Origin: Winogradskyella endarachnes | GTDB lineage: Bacteria > Bacteroidota > Bacteroidia > Flavobacteriales > Flavobacteriaceae | Assembly: GCF_009741275.1 (NCBI RefSeq) | Contig: NZ_WOWS01000003.1 | Coordinates: 186,001-250,000, forward strand | Direction: 5' to 3' | Length of the DNA: 64,000 nucleotides | Shown: one piece after another, positions 61,227 to 64,000 of the stretch | Numbering within the stretch: position 1 is the first letter of the stretch | Layout of the letters: the number at the start of each line of letters is the position of its first letter | Notes under the pieces: generated by a model | Database searches by the model: none | The model's input: only the letters and a program-made list of their open reading frames with translations | What the model was told of the DNA's origin: nothing | Program-made: the position numbers and the translations under genes

Positions 61227-64000
61227 TCAAATGTCGTTCAGTATTTCAAGAATCAATTCTGAGGCATCTTCAATCGCCATCGACTGTGTCCAGAATCTTC
61301 TCTGATTGGGACGAATAATAAAAATATCATTACCTGTCTTATAATTCAACTTTTTTCTGAAATAGATATTTGTAGCTTTCTCAGACCATAAATGTTTATC
61401 TATACGTTGTAATTCTTGTGTAACGTCCTCTGAAGATTTTAGCAATTCATCATTGTCTTTACCGAAAGTGATTTTTGTCAACATCAATGGTGAAAATCTA
61501 TTGACCGAGAATATAGTTGCATTAGCAAACAAATTTTGACCTTTTACAAATTCATTAAGATTTTCGCATATTTTATTCGCATAATCAGTAATGTCTTCAA
61601 CAGGATATAGAGCTTTTGATTTTGCTTTTGAATGAAATAAATCTAAGCTGTAATCCAAGGAATCATTTAGTAGATTAATTTCATCAGCGTTCAACCCAAA
61701 GCTTTTGCTTACTATCTTTTCTATAGTTTCACTAAATACAGCTATCAGTTCATTTCTTTTTGTTTCCTCTCCCCAAAAACTTAGTGATTTAATTTTATTG
61801 ATGAATTCATTATTCAATTTAGAAATTTGAGATATTTCAGACTCATTTAGATTAATTGGGATTGAAAGGTATTCGTTCTTCATTATTTGTTCCCTTTCAA
61901 TTCCATATGAGGAAATCGTCATAAATAAGAAGTAGCTGCTTAATCTTGAGTTGAAATACGAGTTCAATACTCTAAGAATAGAGTCATCATTTTCGTTTGA
62001 ATAAAATCCATAAACGCCATCTCGAAAAGAACACTTGTTCTCGATTAGTGAAGAACAGATGTTGTTTTTCTCAAGACCTTTTTTCACAATAATGTGAGAG
62101 TTTACAAATGCTTTTAAATCTCCTAAACGCCTATAATGTTCTAAGTTGTCAATTTTTTCAATGTCCGAAACATTGTAAAAGTTCTTGTAAAAAGCTTTTG
62201 ATTTTGGTGTCTTTATAGATTCTCTTACATTCTTTAGCCTCTCACTTTTGGTATAAAACCTAGTAATAGCATCAGCATCTAAGTATGGTAATTCGGCTAA
62301 TAACTCCGATGTTTTTGGTTCATCTTTTTTTTGAGTTAACAATTGAAAACCAACACCAGATTTTATATTGTGTTCATTATTAAAACTTTCTATTGTATGG
62401 AACTTTTTCTGATTTAATTTTTCAATTAAATGAAAATCCATCATTCCGCCCCACATAGCAATTTTCCAAATTTTAGTATCAGTCTTTTGGCATTCCTCGC
62501 GCGGCAAAAACTTTAAATCCGAGCTATCTATACTTACACCTTCAATAACATTAGACTTTATGTAAGTTTTAGGCGCATAGTATATAATAGTTTTTGATTT
62601 TTTCTTAGGCTCGTTCTTTCTAAAAAATACTATGCTTATAGGACCTGTTGCTGAACCAAATAATTGACCGCCAAAATTTTTAGGGGCTTTCCGCAAAATT
62701 GAGAAGTTATAAATCTTCTCCACATAGCAGTCGTTGAAAAGCCATCTTCTAAAATTCTGATATGTTATTTTGGTATTTGTTAGCACTTTTGTATTGAAAA
62801 TCAATGCTATTTCCCCGTTTTCACAAAAGGTCGTTGCTTTATGCAAAAATGGTAGAACCATTTCTTTAGCGAACCCATATTTATCGCTATAATCTCGAAT
62901 AGATTGAGATAGGTTCTTAGTGCCAAAAGGCGGATTCCCCACCACCAAATCAAAATCAATTTGTTCTACTTCGGGATTTTGCTGAATAGTATCACTTCGG
63001 AATAGATTATTACCTTGTTCAACTAGAGTATCATCCAAAGGGTCATTTATCAAATATGGTAAGCGATAATCTTTGTTTTGCCAAATTGTCTTAGGGTTCA
63101 AGTTGTCAACTAAAGCCAGATAGAGACTAAATGCTGCTACTTTGATGGATTGGGGGTGTATCTCTATACCAAATATATTATCCGTGAGCAGCTCCTTTAA
63201 TTTATTAAAGTCGGTAAGCTTTTCCCGATTGGCATTTTCGTGACGTTTTACCAAACGTTTAAAACTTTCAACCAAAAAAATCCCCGAACCACACGTTGGG
63301 TCTAACACCTTAACATTAAATTTTTTTTCTGTCCTAGTGATTGCTAATTTCTCATTCAATATGAGTTCAACTAGGGAAGGTGGTGTGTAATAAGTACCAG
63401 TATCTTGCTTTAAAGTAGGATTTATTTCAGCTAAGAAATTCTCATAGATTTCACTTAACAATTCTATTTGAATAATGCTAAAATCGAAAAGGCGTAAATC
63501 TTCAAAGAGATTCTGTTGAATTGAATTGTTATTACCGATGATAAAACACTTTTTGACAATCTGTAAGTGCTCTCTAGAAATTGATTCATTCTTATCTACT
63601 GTAAAAACGTTGCCATTGAAGTATTCTTCTAATTTTTGAAAAAGAGAATACGTTTTATCAGCATCGTCCAAAATGTCAAAATAAGACTTAGCCCCTATTT
63701 TTATTTTAGAATAAAATTTTTCATCAGTTGCACCCCTGTCCTCTAAGTACAAAAGAAATAGAGAACGCATTATTATTTTATGGATAAGGTTAATTTCTAA
63801 GCCTTCTTCCTGTAATTGCTTCGCAGTATGGGTAAGACTCTCTACAAGGTATTTATCGACCCTTCGTTGAAGACTTATTTTTTTCCTTATCTCATAGGCT
63901 TCTTTCAATGTCCATATAATACCTGTATCGATGGCAATGGTAGAAAAAAGGTTTTGAAGCTGTTTGAGTTTGGTTTTATCCTTGAACTTGTAAGAAGCTA
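61227..64000 (-). CDS. Eco57I-type N6-adenine DNA methyltransferase (5' end outside window)
   Basis: At least 923 residues. The frame is open past the TTG at 63908 to the window edge (ASYKFKDKTKLKQLQNLF), so the true start is outside. In numbering from 63908, TGTYYTPPSLVELIL (170-184) precedes motif I DPTCGSGIFLVE (203-214), and motif IV is NPPFG (325-329), the gamma-type order of type IIG/type I methylases. Residues 500-720 are the likely target recognition part. The long helical front part has no visible nuclease. The partner PD-(D/E)XK gene starts 3 bp after its stop. Confidence 0.88.
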   Translation of the reverse strand, partial: ASYKFKDKTKLKQLQNLFSTIAIDTGIIWTLKEAYEIRKKISLQRRVDKYLVESLTHTAKQLQEEGLEINLIHKIIMRSLFLLYLEDRGATDEKFYSKIKIGAKSYFDILDDADKTYSLFQKLEEYFNGNVFTVDKNESISREHLQIVKKCFIIGNNNSIQQNLFEDLRLFDFSIIQIELLSEIYENFLAEINPTLKQDTGTYYTPPSLVELILNEKLAITRTEKKFNVKVLDPTCGSGIFLVESFKRLVKRHENANREKLTDFNKLKELLTDNIFGIEIHPQSIKVAAFSLYLALVDNLNPKTIWQNKDYRLPYLINDPLDDTLVEQGNNLFRSDTIQQNPEVEQIDFDLVVGNPPFGTKNLSQSIRDYSDKYGFAKEMVLPFLHKATTFCENGEIALIFNTKVLTNTKITYQNFRRWLFNDCYVEKIYNFSILRKAPKNFGGQLFGSATGPISIVFFRKNEPKKKSKTIIYYAPKTYIKSNVIEGVSIDSSDLKFLPREECQKTDTKIWKIAMWGGMMDFHLIEKLNQKKFHTIESFNNEHNIKSGVGFQLLTQKKDEPKTSELLAELPYLDADAITRFYTKSERLKNVRESIKTPKSKAFYKNFYNVSDIEKIDNLEHYRRLGDLKAFVNSHIIVKKGLEKNNICSSLIENKCSFRDGVYGFYSNENDDSILRVLNSYFNSRLSSYFLFMTISSYGIEREQIMKNEYLSIPINLNESEISQISKLNNEFINKIKSLSFWGEETKRNELIAVFSETIEKIVSKSFGLNADEINLLNDSLDYSLDLFHSKAKSKALYPVEDITDYANKICENLNEFVKGQNLFANATIFSVNRFSPLMLTKITFGKDNDELLKSSEDVTQELQRIDKHLWSEKATNIYFRKKLNYKTGNDIFIIRPNQRRFWTQSMAIEDASELILEILNDI

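Larger units (their letters stand above)
25422..64000 (+). mobile_element. Mosaic integrative (probably conjugative) element, right end not in window
   Basis: From the tRNA-Asp 3' end onward the content changes from housekeeping to integrase, IS, efflux cargo, RteC, excisionase-like HTH, replication proteins, type IV secretion (VirB2, B3, B4, B5/TraI, B6/TraJ, B8/TraK, B10/TraM, B9/TraN-like) and two defence-like loci. I infer one integrative element with an internal insertion, or two related elements in tandem (see the 205-bp repeat). No copy of the tRNA 3' end was found further right, and no relaxase or coupling protein is present, so the element must run past the window if it is complete. 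Confidence 0.75.

Noticed and set aside
25422-64000. Right attachment site within the window (copy of the tRNA-Asp 3' end)
   Set aside because: No match to the T-arm and acceptor sequence of tRNA-Asp was seen downstream, so no right end was called.

Overview
The window is AT-rich DNA from a member of the Bacteroidota, most likely the Flavobacteriaceae. Supporting signs are promoters of the TTTG / TAnnTTTG type (clearest before tRNA-Asp), a DnaE polymerase with a built-in proofreading domain, DUF6515- and RteC-type proteins, and a conjugation module of the Bacteroidetes TraE/F/G/I/J/K/M/N type.

Region 1 (1-25,420) looks like ordinary chromosome. It carries a PhoR-like histidine kinase (cut by the window edge), a glycosyltransferase-like protein, trmB, a LysE-type exporter, an alkyltransferase-like protein, an Fe-S block (Mrp ATPase, Nfu, ferredoxin reductase, ferredoxin), a metallophosphoesterase, a 1149-residue protein that I read as PPi-type PEP carboxykinase, a glutaryl-CoA dehydrogenase-like enzyme, trmN6-rimM-rpsP, a calcium-repeat lipoprotein, dnaE, trxA and a DUF58 protein. 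Two small genes here are broken by a single in-frame stop. Intrinsic terminators are clear at most gene ends.

Region 2 (25,422 to the window end) is a mosaic integrative element that starts directly behind tRNA-Asp. It opens with an IntDOT-like tyrosine recombinase surrounded by paired GTCAACAT motifs. The last 205 bp of the integrase end recur, 97.6% identical, 14.36 kb downstream (26,788-26,992 and 41,147-41,351). Between the repeats lie a second, decayed integrase split by an IS256-family insertion (8-bp target duplication TGCCAAAA), a LytS/LytTR two-component system, a coupled operon DUF2147-DUF6268-TolC-MFP-RND and a class III nucleotidyl cyclase. This looks like an element or cargo block placed inside, or next to, a related element.

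Region 3 (41,457-47,969) holds an AraC regulator with redox and methyltransferase cargo, RteC, an excisionase-like HTH protein, and a replication-type pair (winged-helix-like protein plus DnaC/IstB-like ATPase). Region 4 (48,012-51,235, minus strand) is a four-gene defence-like operon: HTH regulator, restriction-like nuclease, small middle component and DUF2326 ABC ATPase. I read it as an ABC-three-component (ABC-3C) system. Region 5 (51,395-59,488) is an amidase and the type IV secretion genes from VirB2-like to TraN, with four miniature 5-bp-stem, 3-nt-loop hairpins at gene junctions, then a lipoprotein gene broken by two stops. Region 6 (59,492-64,000, minus strand) is a second defence-like locus: an Eco57I-type adenine methyltransferase (cut by the window edge) followed by two different PD-(D/E)XK-type proteins, one with a McrB-N-like front half.

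The best candidates for an under-described system are Region 6 and the ABC-3C operon, both carried as cargo between core modules of the element. No relaxase, coupling protein or right attachment site is visible, so the element must continue beyond the window if it is a complete conjugative element.
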